Part shown: piece after piece, positions 50,166 to 63,095 of the stretch
Position numbering within the stretch: position 1 is the stretch's first letter
How the letters are laid out: each line of letters starts with the position of its first letter
Source of the DNA: Sitta carolinensis
Lineage: Eukaryota; Chordata; Aves; Passeriformes; Sittidae
Direction: 5' to 3'
NCBI GenBank assembly: GCA_032173965.1
Contig: CM063283.1
Location: 18,084,501-18,148,500, forward strand
Length of the DNA stretch: 64,000 bases
Notes under the pieces: generated by a model
What the model saw: only the letters and a program-made list of their open reading frames with translations
Database searches by the model: none
Told to the model about the DNA's origin: nothing
Made by a program: the position numbers and the translations under genes

Positions 50166-53100
50166 AATTCTTAACTATTTACAGTGCAATATTATGTTTT
50201 TATTTAATCCTCTTCAAATTTAGTAACAATGGTAAGAACATTCAAATACCAAATGGGTGTTGACTTTAATGGAGGCCTTTCATTTTGACTGATTTACATA
50301 CATTAAGTTTTTCCTTCAAGGAACGATGACTTCTAATACAATTTTGAGAGAGAAAGCAAATGCAAGGAGCAAAAAGTTGCTCCAAAATGACCCAATATCC
50401 TCTAGCTCTGATATCCAAACCATCCAATACCCTCTAGAGTTTTGTAATAATATAGAGATAACAAACAATAAAACGTAGCTCCAAAGACCTTACCAAAGCA
50501 TCATAGAGACCTTGTGTTCCAGTTGCCATTTGGTGTAAAACCCAGGCCACAATGTTGTTTCTAGCTAGAGACAGAAAGAAGCTGAGGAGCTGTTTTGTAA
50601 TTATTGTGTGACAGTACTAAACACCTTGTTTGTTCTGGACTCGAATCTGTCTAAATCTTGCTGATATCAATCAGCTTCAGCAAGTGCTGGATCAGATCCA
50701 CACCTGAGAATTTAAGCAATTTAATTAAGGCTTTGTCAATCCCAAAGTTTGTTCAAGAAGCATCTCGCCATTAACTGAAGAGGACAGGTTGTTCTTTTAA
50801 ACTTGTAAGGCTCTCCCTTGAGGACCACAGCAAACATTTTAGGTCCTTAATCTACAGCTAAGGTTAATCTGTTTTAACAATGTCCTAATCAGCTAAGATG
50901 TGCCGGATATTGATGAGAAAGGAAGAAGAACAGAGCTTTGATTAACTTAAGGGCAAATTAAGTTTTCAGCTGAATCCTGGGACACTGGAAAAAGCACAGA
51001 TGGAAGAAGGGGGAAAATTTCCTTATTCTCCTGAAGAATAAGGAAAGATCTGAAACTGTAACTCTCTGTGCAGAACAGATTACAGGAGAGGCATTTGGAC
51101 GAAGAAGAATTACAACCAATCAAAATTGGAAGGCTCAAAGGGTGCTTCCTTTAAGAAACTCAATATCAGATTAAGAGCACAGGGAATAAAGATCCTCTGA
51201 ATGTGAGTTTTATTAAAAGGAGTACTTTAAGAAAAAAAGAAAAGAAAGAAATGTGACTTCAAATCATGAAAGAAGGCTTCCCACCTACCCTGAACTCTGC
51301 ATCTGATTGCCAAAATAGCTGCTATTTGCCCTTTTAGTAGCCACCTCTCTGGATTTTATCAAAGACTTAGTGGGAAGCCAGGATCACCATCTACTTGTTA
51401 GGAAGAATTACACCAGTATTGTTAGATATGCCTGGACCACCAGTCTCCAAAACACATCTCTTCAGGCTGTGATTAACTATTCTGAACCTGATGCTGGGAA
51501 GCAAAAATAGACTCTGCAGCCAAAATGTGAAGTCAAGAACCTAAAAGCTGATCATCAAAGTAATCGTTCTCTAGAACTATGCAGACAGGACATGATCTGT
51601 ACCGTTACATATGTGTGGGAAAATATTAAGAAGTAAAATTTCTTGTAACATAAACTGCAACAAATCAAAGGAAACACATCAGCAAAAGAAGTACAAGGAA
51701 AAAAATTGCTGATTTACTATTTTAGTAATGTCACTCTAGATGGATCTGAAATTTGTTGTTCTTGTTAGTCAAGAGTCCTCTCATAAATATCACTGAAAGA
51801 AGCATAAAATTGAGGGAAAAAAATGCAAGCAAAAAAGGTGAGGAATCAGAAACAAATGAATAACAAGAGGCTAGATAGCAAAAAATTTAAATTGATTGAT
51901 TTTTAACTGAATTGAAAGTGATTCAATACCAAACACTGGAAAAAATAACATGGACCATCAAAATTGTTCTACATGACATAAAAAAAATAATTCAAACAAC
52001 ACTGAAAAAAAAAAAAAGAATCCTAATTTCTTCTGAGTCTTTTAAGTCACCTAATACTTTGTGGATATTAAGCTTCTGAATCTGTAAAGAGACTTTTGGT
52101 AATATAAGCCATTAAAAAAAATCTTTGTTAAGTTTTCTTAGAAAATTATCATGACGAGTATCTTTTGTATATCTCTCCAAACTGTGGTTTAGTAAGTAGG
52201 GCTTTCTGAACGTTGTTGCACATATATCCTAGTAATGTCAAAATCCTCTTTGTTTTTTTAGCATACAAACTAATTTTGATTCATGAACAGTCCTTGTGTA
52301 AAAAGTTGCTTCTACCAATATCTGAAGCATACAAAAAACCTACTCAAAAAAAGGAACTGAATAGACTACCACTAACACTCCTGGTTTATCTATTCATGTG
52401 GTAAAATTTCCATTTCAGCTCCTCAGCAACTCCCACTCCTCTCCCTTTAAAGGTAAGTATTATCAGGGCTAAGTATGCGCTTCAAGAATTTGATGGATTT
52501 TTTTGTATGCTGACCTAAAGCTTAACAAGCATTGGTAACTAAAGCACAGTCTGAAAGTCATAAACTCAGGATACTTACATTACTGTATTTTTGTTACCCC
52601 CACAGAACCATCTACAACCATTCTCTGATTCTAAGAAAAATTAATAAAGCAGTAAACTCAGGTAAAATTTATTTCACCTAACTGTAATGACATTCAGTGT
52701 GGGTTTTTATGCCACTTCAGCATTACCCTTATGCTCAGAAGAGGGAAAAGGGCATTTCTAGGAAACTAACAAAGAATAGTCTTCCTCAGAGTGAATCATG
52801 CCCTCTTGACTGTGAGCAGATGCTGTTTAGACAGCTGATTCAGATGTACACCTGTCCAAGTGGTCAGATAAACCACTGTGATTACTGCACTCAAAATACT
52901 TGGGGAAAAAAATTCCAAACAGTCAACAGTATCAACAAGTTGACAGTCAAATATTCTGTCCATAAGCCTGCAACTGTTCCAGGTCTGCCCTGGACAGGAA
53001 CATTTACAAAGTCAAAGCTACTAGAAGCCCTCCCTAGAGAGCAGGGATACCCAGCAAATCCATGCTGGCCACTGCTGCAGGTCTACACGTGCAGCAGATT

Positions 53101-56100
53101 TCCTCCCTTAGGTAAGTGACTTTGGGTACCTGAGGAAGCCCCAACACATAAAATAACAATAGAGCATAATGGAGCCTCAAGGACTATTCAGATATTTATC
53201 AAGATGTGGTTCATGTGGTTGGAAAGAAAAAGCATCCTCATTTCTATCACACTGGTACAAATACCCATGCTGATTCTGCAGTCAATGGTTTGCAAGATGA
53301 AATGCTGAATAAGCAGTTTCAGTATTTTACAATTTTTGCAGACAAAAAGTAAAGGTTTTCTAGTAAAAATGCTGACATTAACTTGCTCCAAGCATTACCG
53401 ATACTTTAAAAGTTATACAACTAGAGGAAAAACAATATTTGCAAAATCATGTAATAGATCAGTGCTGAGAGCATTGCTTTTCACAGATATCACAAATGAT
53501 GGATTTCTTTCCCCAAAGATTGGAAGATATTTCCCAGTTCTCTCTGCATACAGAGAGAACACTGCACAGGCATTTAATCTAGTTGCTGGCAATAAAACAT
53601 TCAAAATGTTTAGAGGATGTAACATGACACCAATGTATGAAATTTTACTTCATTGAGACATTGATATTGAGCAAACTACATATAAAGATTCTCTAGATAT
53701 CTCAATTAAAAGCCTACAGAATTTTTAAAAGATATCACCATTACCATAAATCATCAAGACTAAAAAGGCATGCAATGCTCTATGTTACTTCTTCGAGTTA
53801 ATTTAATAACTTCAATGAATAACAACTAGAATTTGAAACAATTTTCTTGTTAGCAACTATCAAACTAACTCACTAGTGATCTTTACTGACCCTTAAAATA
53901 CATAAATAAATGTATACAAGAAAAAAAGCTGTTTACAGTTTTAAGACTGCAACAATTAAGAACTTGTGAGCTGATTTTTCAAAGGCAAGTCTGTTCCTCT
54001 TAGAAAGATAGGATTAACAAAGCAAGTGCTTTCTCCTACTTTGGGCTCTGCAACACAGGGAAAAAATAGAGGTAGAAAGATACTATAATTCACAGGAAGG
54101 ACACAGAGTTTCTGTTTAAAGAGAAGAATCCAAAATTTTTCTCATTTGTTTTCAGACAATTTCTAGGAATTTTTTGTCAAGACTAGCATGTTTAACAACA
54201 TAGTTTAATTTTCATCTATTTATTTCTAGCTACCATCCCACGCAGCATAGTGATACTCCCCATGCTCTCTCTTAAGCATTTTAAGCTGCTACTCCTTATC
54301 TTTCACAGAGCTGTTGGCTCTTTGTGATTCAGTCATGATCTTCTCTTGATGATCTAAACTCACTTTCTGATATGCATAATTTTTAAAATTTCTTGGCATT
54401 TCTTCAAGGAAGTCTTTGGTCAGAATCACTTAGGATGAGCTTATCCCCCACAGTAATGAAGAGCTGAGGGAACTTTCTTTGAGACACAGCCAAGAAACTT
54501 CTAGTTTCAAAGTTCAAACGTGTCAACGTTGATTGTAACAAGCTCTTTTTTTGCAGACGCATGCCCAAGCACGATTGTTTTGCCAGGGAATCAGTATTAC
54601 TTGAATCCTTTGCACTTTGGGGAGAGATGATGGGGGAAAGGATCTGCATTTCTGACTAGCCAGCTACTCTGCCTCCTCAGGATATCGGTATTAGATATTT
54701 GGATGGATATCTATCTGCTCCACTGAACAGGGAAATTACCTGGTATCTTCTGATCTGGAGGACAGGTACAGGGATTTCATTTTCTCACGTATCTGCACAG
54801 ACTGACTGACTGCTGTCACTGCCTTCAGTAAATACAGACTCTATTAACCAGTATGTAGCCCTTCACAGGGACGGATAAATGTTGCCATTCTTTTTCTTTG
54901 TGAGATCACAAAAGTAACAAATAGAAATTATTGTCTTGTTCCCTCTACAACCATGGATAATTTATGTGTTGCTAATTCTGATGGCAGAGAATAGTTTAAC
55001 ACATCCTAACCTATGCCTGTATTTTCTTCCTACAGCAAATGAAATAATAATTGAGTAGGAGTATTTCTACCATAATCTGTACTATCATGCAAGAGTCAAG
55101 GTTGGAAAAGAGAGAGTTGGTGCAGATTATACCAACGTTCTGTATTAAAGTTCTCTGGATATGTACTACCTCCGGAGTTTTATTTCATTCTTCCCTAAAT
55201 CTTTGCAGTAATTTTGTAAGAATTGTGCATGAGCCAAGAGCACACAAATCCTTGTTACAACCCATGTTTTACATCCCTTCTGCAGTCAGTATGAAAGCTG
55301 TCTTTGTAAGGTAAATGACAACAGACTGTAGAGGTTTAGTGATGTGACTATACCCTGGACTGTTTCCATTGCCATATTCACACTCTAAATTCAGGAGATG
55401 CAGCATCTCCCAGAAGGGTTAGATGCACAAAGAGGAGTTGGCTTTTTCTTCTATGCTTTGGTCAAATTTCTTGAGTACAGAACAGAAGATAATCACAAGG
55501 GCTAACAGACTGGGATACAGTGGATTTGAATAGGCTTTTATGTTTTGTTGTCTAGATAACTGTTTTAAGTCAATTCTTTATGGTCATTAAAATGAAACAT
55601 TTTATTTCAAACATGAGATAAGATGCTTTTGAACATAAAGGGAGAGCCAACATACCAGGGGCTACCTCTGCCACCCCTGCCCATCAATTCCAGTACCATG
55701 GGAAATACTAAAGGAAATCAGAAGAGGGAAGAGACACTACTCTACAGAGACTTGGGACATAGTTGACTTCTCATGTCATAAGAATTCTGGACTAAAAGTC
55801 ATCTTTATGCAGCAACTTAAGAAAAAAATTGGGGACACTTTTAAGTGTACTGGTTGCTCCCTCAGAGATGCCAAAAACCAAATTAAGAGTGCATATTTAC
55901 TGGCTCACCAACAGGAGTTACTTCTCTCACACAGGACAACCTGAATGATCAGCGCTCCAAGACCAGCTGTCAGACAGCCCTGAAGGTCTCCTGATGGTAA
56001 ACTTCAAAACTGTAACAAATCCTGCCTGTTTCTGGTAGGAAGCATTCACCCTCCCAGCTCTACTGGGGAGATAAAGAAAAAGCATTAAGTCACAGAAGCA

Positions 56101-56384
56101 TCAAACACTTCAGCTGGGAGTCCTGTGTTTCCTGTCCTGTTTTCCAGCTCTTAATAGCATACTGATTTACCTGCTACCTCCTCTCTTCAGAGGATCCGAG
56201 GCTGTACTTCATCATACAGTTTCCAAGATTAGAGTGGGAAAGGCAAGAAAAAACCAAACAGTTCATCTGTCCACACGCCCTCTTCCTCCTGCACTTTGCC
56301 CTTCCCAAGCAACAAACTAGACACTCCGAACAAAATGAAAGCCACTAAGTTTTCTGTGGATGTCTTTGTTCCACCCACCAAAAG

Positions 56385-56398
56385 CACACACACACATT
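56385..56398 (+). repeat. Short (CA)n run
   Basis: About six CA units (CACACACACACA) in intron 1. Confidence 0.6.
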
Positions 56399-59199
56399 CA
56401 AAGCAGAGGACAAGGCCAGAGGTTTCACCTGCTCTAGAAAGTGGCTCTGGAGACATTCATCTTAATGAATTACATTCTGCTTTATAAATCCAGCAGACAA
56501 CGTAACATGTGCTACACTGGTTTCAACAATGCTGGAGAAAATGAAGTAGCTGACAAAAGGGGAAAAAATTGCCTTTTCAACCTTCTGCCATTTGAAATTA
56601 ATTGCAAAATATGTACTAGTGTACTAAAAAAGCTGAAGTTAATAAAAAAATTTGCAAACGTAAGGACCTTCATGTATCTGATATATACTTAATGTATTTT
56701 ATTTTTTAATAACAAAGAATTTTTTTAAATTAACCAGTTTACAGGCATTTTTGCGACATCTACATAAGCTACCTAGAAAAAGCAGTATTACCATTTCTGT
56801 TTTTCAAGCACAAAAGCCGAACAAAATAAAAAGAGAAAAATCAACTGCTTAATGGAGATTTGAGCTTAGAGACCCTAGAGTTCATACCCATCAGAGTTAT
56901 GAACTTGGCAACCAAACATGGAGCACTAAAAAGTCGTATCAGCCCTCATTTCAAGGTGGTTATGCGCAGGGTCACCAGCCTGACAGATATCTCAGGTCAC
57001 TGACCTGACACCAGTGGGATGAGGAATCAGGATGGGAGGTGCAGCTGAAGGACCTTTGGAGTGCCAGGCTCTGCACCAAAAAGACACAGCAGCTCTTGGT
57101 GGCCCAGGCACCCCCAGCTCTTCCCATTTCCAAAGTAGCTGAAAGAGGAATGCAAATGGTGACTCTCTAAGTAATTAGCAAAGCTAAGTGCCAAGGAAGT
57201 TACTTAACACACTGACATTTTTAAGGTGAAGAAAATGGGACCTGACTGCTTTGCATTAGTTTCAGCAGTTATCAGATTCTTTAACTTGACACTCTGTTTC
57301 AAATAAAGTCAGTCATTGCTTTCTAAACGGGTCTAATTAGTCAGCTGACAATGTGTGAAACTTCATTTCAAAATGAAAAAACGGCATCCCAGAATACCTA
57401 GTTAACCTAAGTTAACTAATCACATACTGCCTAGATTAAAGGCCAGGAACTTGAGAACACAGCTTACATATTCATGAGAAACTACAGATCTCTGAAAGCA
57501 AGGCTGGTGGAAGACTCTGGACAATACATGCCCATGTGGCTATAAATCCAGTTATGGTGCCAAATTAGTTTTCCAAATTACACTCCAGAGTTCTCAAGAA
57601 ATCTTGCTCTAGTTGAAAATCATCATGATCCAGGTTGAGCAGATGTTTAGCAATGAAGCGAAACACTTGGTATCTCACTATGATGTTGTATTCAGATAAG
57701 AGTGAGATAAAGCAACTGGAATACAGAATATTTCCTCAAATACCCCTGAACAAAAAGGTAAAAAATAATGGCATATTTAGGGAATGCCGAGTACTATTGT
57801 CTTTAGTGATTATATCACTACCATTTCTAATTTCAATTGTCATCAGCTTCTCAGGAAGATCATAAAATAAAATAGTTTCAGGAGCAGAAACTGAAAAACT
57901 GAAAAACTACAGATTTGTAAATAAAATTTTAAACCTTTCTAGCAGACAGACTTTTAAACTATGCCCTCTAAATAACTGTTGCCCTGAGACATAAAGTCCA
58001 AGAAGAGAAGTGTCTGGTCATAAACCCACAAGAAAAACTTTTTTTTTCTCCTTAGAAGGCTAAAGCACACAATACCTGCCAACATAATTGCTTGTTTTGA
58101 TAAAAATAATTAGATGATCTATTTTTCAGTGAAAATAAGGGTTTTTAAAGATCTCTGCGGACTAAATTTATCCAAAGGCATATATGATTTTCCTTATATT
58201 GATGTTTCCATACAATGTTGGAGTGAGATACAAAGAACTCATTGCTGGCTAGGAGCAACATCGCAACTACACATTCATATATAAAATAGAGGCCACAATG
58301 AGCAAAGAACAAAAATTCAGAGCATTCTCTTGATGAAACACAACTGTCTTACCAAAGCATACACAGCATGCATGAGTACTCAACCTTGTCTGCTTTAAAT
58401 GATTGAAGTGACCTGGCCTAAGTCGCTCCTTCTCTGAAAAATGCACAATTGAGAAATGGCTCCTAGTTAATGGGGAGGGGGAATGCTGAAAGGGAAATTT
58501 TAGTGCTTTGCGTGTGTCACTCATATTAAACTACCTTTTTATGAAAAAGTGGACTTGTGTGTATCTGAGAATTCAAGAGTCACATTACAGGTCTGCAGAG
58601 AGACCCTCAGAGGTCTGATTACAAAAGCCAGACATCGCATTGTGCATTCCCTGATGACAAGAAGTAAGCAGAGCCTATTACATCACTTCAAAGTGGTAAA
58701 GCAAATGCAGGAAAACCCCTGAAGTGATCTGATAAATGATTTTGTTAGTTTGGCACCAGTGTGTCTGGTATCTAATACTTATGATCCACAGCCCACCAAG
58801 TTCATGGTATTAGATTCCTGCTATTTTGTGTCAACAAGGAAAGGACAAAGACCTTTGTAGTAAAGTATGGGAGGAGAGAAAAGTCAGAGGGGAACACAGT
58901 GTATTTCCCAAATAAGTAAGGAAATCAATGAATTGTGCTAGATTTGACTATTGCTAACAAGCTACCATTAGGGAGAGAACCTCACAATTCAGACCAACAC
59001 CAAGGATATCACATTTCACTACCAATACCTAGTTTTCAAACACAATTCACTATTGGACAAGCCTCCATACCAGGGTTTCAAAAAATCTTTTTCTTCTCTT
59101 ACAATACATTTCAAACAATCTTCAGGTATATCTAGTATCAAGACTACAAATGAAGAAAGGAAGCAAAGGAAGGACAATAATCCAGAGAGTGACCTATTT

Positions 59200-59320
59200 C
59201 ACAGAATCATCACAGAGTAATTCAAGTTAAACAGGATCCCAGGAGGTCTCTAGTCCAGATGCTCTGCTCAAACCAGAGTCAGCCATAAGACTGCATGAGG
59301 CTCCTCAAGGCTTTATGTGG
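59200..59320 (-). repeat. CR1 LINE 3'-end fragment
   Basis: The plus strand reads CACAGAATCATCACAGAGTA, then AGGAGGTCTCTAGTCCAG, TGCTCAAACCAGAGTCAGCC and CTCAAGGCTTTATG. This parallels the CR1 subtype that reads CTGCTCAAAGCAGGGTCAGC at the same position. Diverged; ends approximate. Confidence 0.75.
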
Positions 59321-60867
59321 GCAGAGCACATAATCATAAAGCCCTTCCTCTAGGGCAGGCTCCTCACCACAACTGCTCCAGTTTACCCACATCTGTCTTT
59401 TATCTACAGGCTCAAAATCAGGTGCAGGATTCCCGATGTGGTGTAGGAATACCAGTTCAAGAGAGCAGCTGCTTCAGTGGACCTGGTGCTATTCTCCTGT
59501 CAGTGCAGCCCCAGGCAGCATCTACAGGCTGCTGCAAGGGCACACTGCCAGCCTGCAGGCAGTGCATCTGCTGAGACCTCTGGGAGATCCCAGTGAAAAC
59601 TCAGGCAAAGAAGGTTCTACAGACTTGGTCTGCCTGAGGACTTATGTGTGTGTACTGTCACTTCATCTGTCCTGTTAAGAACAGGACAGCATCTCCCTTG
59701 CTTATTATTTTACTGCCCACCCAGTGGCAGAAGATTATCTCGTTTCCACTTTCAGCTCCAGGGGAGCTTTGGCTTTCCTAAAACAATCACTGTGAGCCAT
59801 GGCAAGAATTCTGAATCCCTCTTTTGCAGCCCTCTGCTGCTCCCACCTCCCCAGTATGGCCCGCTCAAAATGAAGCTCATTTGTGATCTACCTACTTTTT
59901 TTGCTGACAAACAGGCAGAATGCTCAAAGGAGGAAAGGAAATATCAGCATGAAGAACGTGCCAGGTAACTTGAAATTCCCTCACAATCCTGAGCTCCATC
60001 ATTTCATAGCTGCTTCAGTCATTGATTCCACCACCATTTTGTACTTGTTCATGAGCTACAAATCAGGAAAATATTACCCTAGCTGGTCCATTAGTGTTAG
60101 TTAACAAAAAAAAGTAATTTTTAGTCCAACATCAATTTTATAATTTTAAGGTATTAAGTCTGGTGTAAATGATAAATTTTGTGAAAAAAATACATTTAAG
60201 CTGTCTCTAGACTTTGAAGTCCCTTAGTACTCAAATGATTTGATTTACCTTCTTTGCTCAGTCATAAACTTGGGCCAGTGAGACTTCAGATACAGAACTG
60301 TATTTGATAGCAATGGTCACTGTACCCAGACTTATGGCAGTAATAAGCCTTTGAATGTCTGGAGATTATTCTAACTATTAGAAAGATAATGTAATATGAA
60401 CTTCCAGGCTAAGAAATAGTTCAGTACTGAAGCTTATGGCAAAGCACAGGAAAATAAAGCTTGAGCTGAAAAATACTCTCATCAGTATTTTAGCTCTTTT
60501 TACTTAGTTTATCTAAAGCAACCAGATGCATGCAATGAATAAAAATGTCTACTTTGCAGCATTTCAGCTAGTATTAGAAAAATATACATTTGAGGACACA
60601 AATATTGGCAAAGGGAAACCTCTGCCTGAATTTGGATATATGGTAGTTTTGTAGATCATGCTAAACTTCTAAGAACAAATATAAAAATTGCCCTATTCTT
60701 CTTTTTAATAAACAGCACTTTCGAATGAGAAAGGCTAAAGGAGACTATTTATTCCACAGTTAAAGCGCTCTATAACCACTTTTACTATTAGCAACAAGCT
60801 TTCCCCCACCCCCACGTCTAGACAGCAGTTTTTTGTGTAGCAGAGACCAAGCAGCCCAACCTAACTG

Positions 60868-62352
60868 TCAGGCAGAAGAAGTAACATCAGTCTTTTTCAG
60901 CAGTGTCATCCTTGATACTTTTTTTGGATGAGGCTTCAATTTAACATATTCAGCTGTATCTGATGTAGATGACTGTCTGCTAGGACGAAGACAGATGACC
61001 CCTCTATATTATCCTGTACAGGAGTTGCATTGATTTTGCAATACCACCTATTCACTGTTTCAGTTCACGGTCTGGCATTTTTGTCAGTACTGGCAGTTAT
61101 TTCTCATTCTCCTTCTGTGAAGAATCCCCATCTATCATCCTGCTGGATGAAAGCCACAATAGGATTTGCTCATCTACAGTAAACACTGTCATATATGGAG
61201 CCTGGAGTCCTATCGAAACAGAGCTTATGTAAACATGGTGAGCTGTGTATGTGTCCATCCATCAGCTGAGCCCCAATTATTTTGGCCTGAAAATATCTTG
61301 GAGCTGAAACACAGCCACTAGCCACAAGGTTCTTCAGTACTTACAATTTCCTCATTTAACAGAGATAAGGACTGTAAGGAAGGCCATATTTAATTTAATT
61401 TCTTCTCCTTCAGATAAATTAATTCATCTGGTTGATTCTCCTTGGATGTGGGTCAGGATTATCATGGATGTGACCTCAAGGTTTTGGGAGTTTAAGAAGG
61501 CAGAAGGGAGGTCTGACATAGGCAATACAATGCAGTTTGAAAAGAGACTTCTGCCTGCAGATGAACACGCTGACTTGTCAATACATGTTAACCAGTATAT
61601 TCTAACCAACAAGGTCAAGATGAACAGTATCAAGTCTTGAGCTGTACTTTCTGGGAAAGACTGCCCTTGACAAATGTAATCAGAAAATTTTTGTAAGAGA
61701 GCTCTATGGAAGGGGATGTGATATTTATTTAGCATATCTCCAAATTAATTTAACCTGATCCATTTTCTCCAAGATTCCATCGACCAACACTCTTGCAATC
61801 CTACACAAGCCCGTGTGTCCAAGTAGTCTGGACAACATACCTTGTTGCAACACTAATTTCAATGCAACATCCTGTATTATCATTCTCATGTTGAGGTAAC
61901 ACTTGTTATGGCACTGTCCTTTGCTTCAAAGTGTTGCTTACTTCAGCCTTCATAAATCTTGTGAAAGGTTGCTGTTTGCTGGCCATTTATCCTTGTTTGT
62001 TTGAAGTATGTTTGGTTTTCCCTCATGAGATCAGAACAAAATCATATAATTGATATTCTTCAAGCTTTTGTCATTGTCCTGTTGCCAGCAGAAGACACTG
62101 TGTTCTGAGTATTGGTCTATGTTGAGGTCTTGGCAGAGGACAAGCCTTCTGGTCTCGACATAAACAATATGTTCCTCAATGTTACTACTAGGAAGGGTGT
62201 CCTGGGAGTAGCTGTGTTGCAAACTACTCAAACTGTGCCTGCTGTTAATGTGACAGGCTGCTCTTCCAGTCCTCATCCTGCTCCTTCTTTTGATGCTCTG
62301 ACAGAAACACAAACATGCATAAGCAGCTCCTCCAGTGGTAGTTAATTCATAC
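60868..62352 (-). pseudogene. Possible decayed retrocopy (unidentified)
   Basis: I do not recognise a gene here. On the minus strand, coding-looking stretches alternate between frames with interrupting stops and no splice sites. At the 3' end one frame reads SDTAEYVKLKPHPKKV, then SRMTLLKKTDVTSSA and stop at 60868-60870. Just upstream another frame reads QDNIEGSSVFVLAD, suggesting one frameshift. Near 62200 a frame reads TPRTPFLVVTLRNILFMSRP. An AATAAA lies on the minus strand at about 60750, downstream of the stop. This fits an old processed pseudogene, but chance open frames could produce much of it. Switching frames by eye inflates apparent signal, so confidence is low. Confidence 0.3.
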
Positions 62353-62579
62353 AAACTTCATAAATGTATTCGAAAGTTCACATAACTTGAAAGGAAACAA
62401 ATAACCACAACTTGTCACTGTTAAAATCAGTGTTTGTTACATTCATGTTATTTTCAGGGTCTGAATAAGACTGAGTTCGAGCCAAGGCTTAACTTTGACA
62501 AAAAAGCTTCTTTGTAAAATCCCAGAACTAGAACCTTCCTCTCCATGCTCTCCTGAACACCTGCAGAAGAACTTCTAAA

Positions 62580-62717
62580 TCTCCTTCCATCCCTGGAAGT
62601 GTTCAAGGGATGATTCTTTGAGCAGCATGTCTTGAGGAAGCTGTCCCTGCCCACAGCAAGGGGTGGGAACAAAATGATCTTTAAGGTCCCTTCAAACCTG
62701 AACCATTCTGAGTTTAT
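62580..62717 (+). repeat. CR1 LINE 3'-end fragment, opposite orientation
   Basis: The plus strand reads CATCCCTGGAAGTGTTCAAG, TTTGAGCAGCATGTCTTGAG, CTGTCCCTGCCCACAGCAAG and ATGATCTTTAAGGTCCCTTC, then AACCATTCTGAGTTTATGA. This is the CR1 3' UTR in sense orientation, ending in the degenerate ATTCTATG-type terminal repeat. It is the only copy antisense to ALCAM. A 139-codon minus frame across it is an artefact. Confidence 0.88.
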
Positions 62718-63074
62718 GACATGACCAAATATCCAAAATGTATCAGTACCTGTGTTTACGTCATTATCAGATGAAACCCCTTCATGCTTACTTGATCTGC
62801 AGGTAGCTTTTCTGTGTTTAAAAAAGACAAAAATCAGCCCTCCCACTGGAAGCCTTCTTAATGAACTACACAACTATTATAACATAACTGTATTGGTACT
62901 TAACCTGTCATTATGAGTACACTTTAAAAGACTTATGATAATGGTTAAGGCACAAAGACTTCACACCATTTACATGACACATTGTTTCCATGTTTCTTGT
63001 CCACTGTTTACAACTGCCTATAGAACTTGTACCTAGACCCCGAAAAGCTGATTAGTTCAATTAAGCTAATAAAC

Positions 63075-63095
63075 AAAAAAAAAAAAAAAAAAAAA
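63075..63095 (+). repeat. A21 homopolymer after AATAAA
   Basis: 21 consecutive A directly follow TAATAAAC. The hexamer is too close to the run for a normal poly(A) site, so a simple A-run is likelier than a retrotransposed tail. The preceding 150 bases match nothing I know. Confidence 0.6.

Noticed and set aside
52697..53119. 140-codon plus-strand open frame followed by a GTAAGT-like donor
   Set aside because: Could be an exon of an unknown RNA, but there is no recognisable protein and no matching acceptor or partner exon that I can support.
62454..62873. 139-codon minus-strand open frame
   Set aside because: It runs antisense through a CR1 3' end, so it is a repeat artefact.
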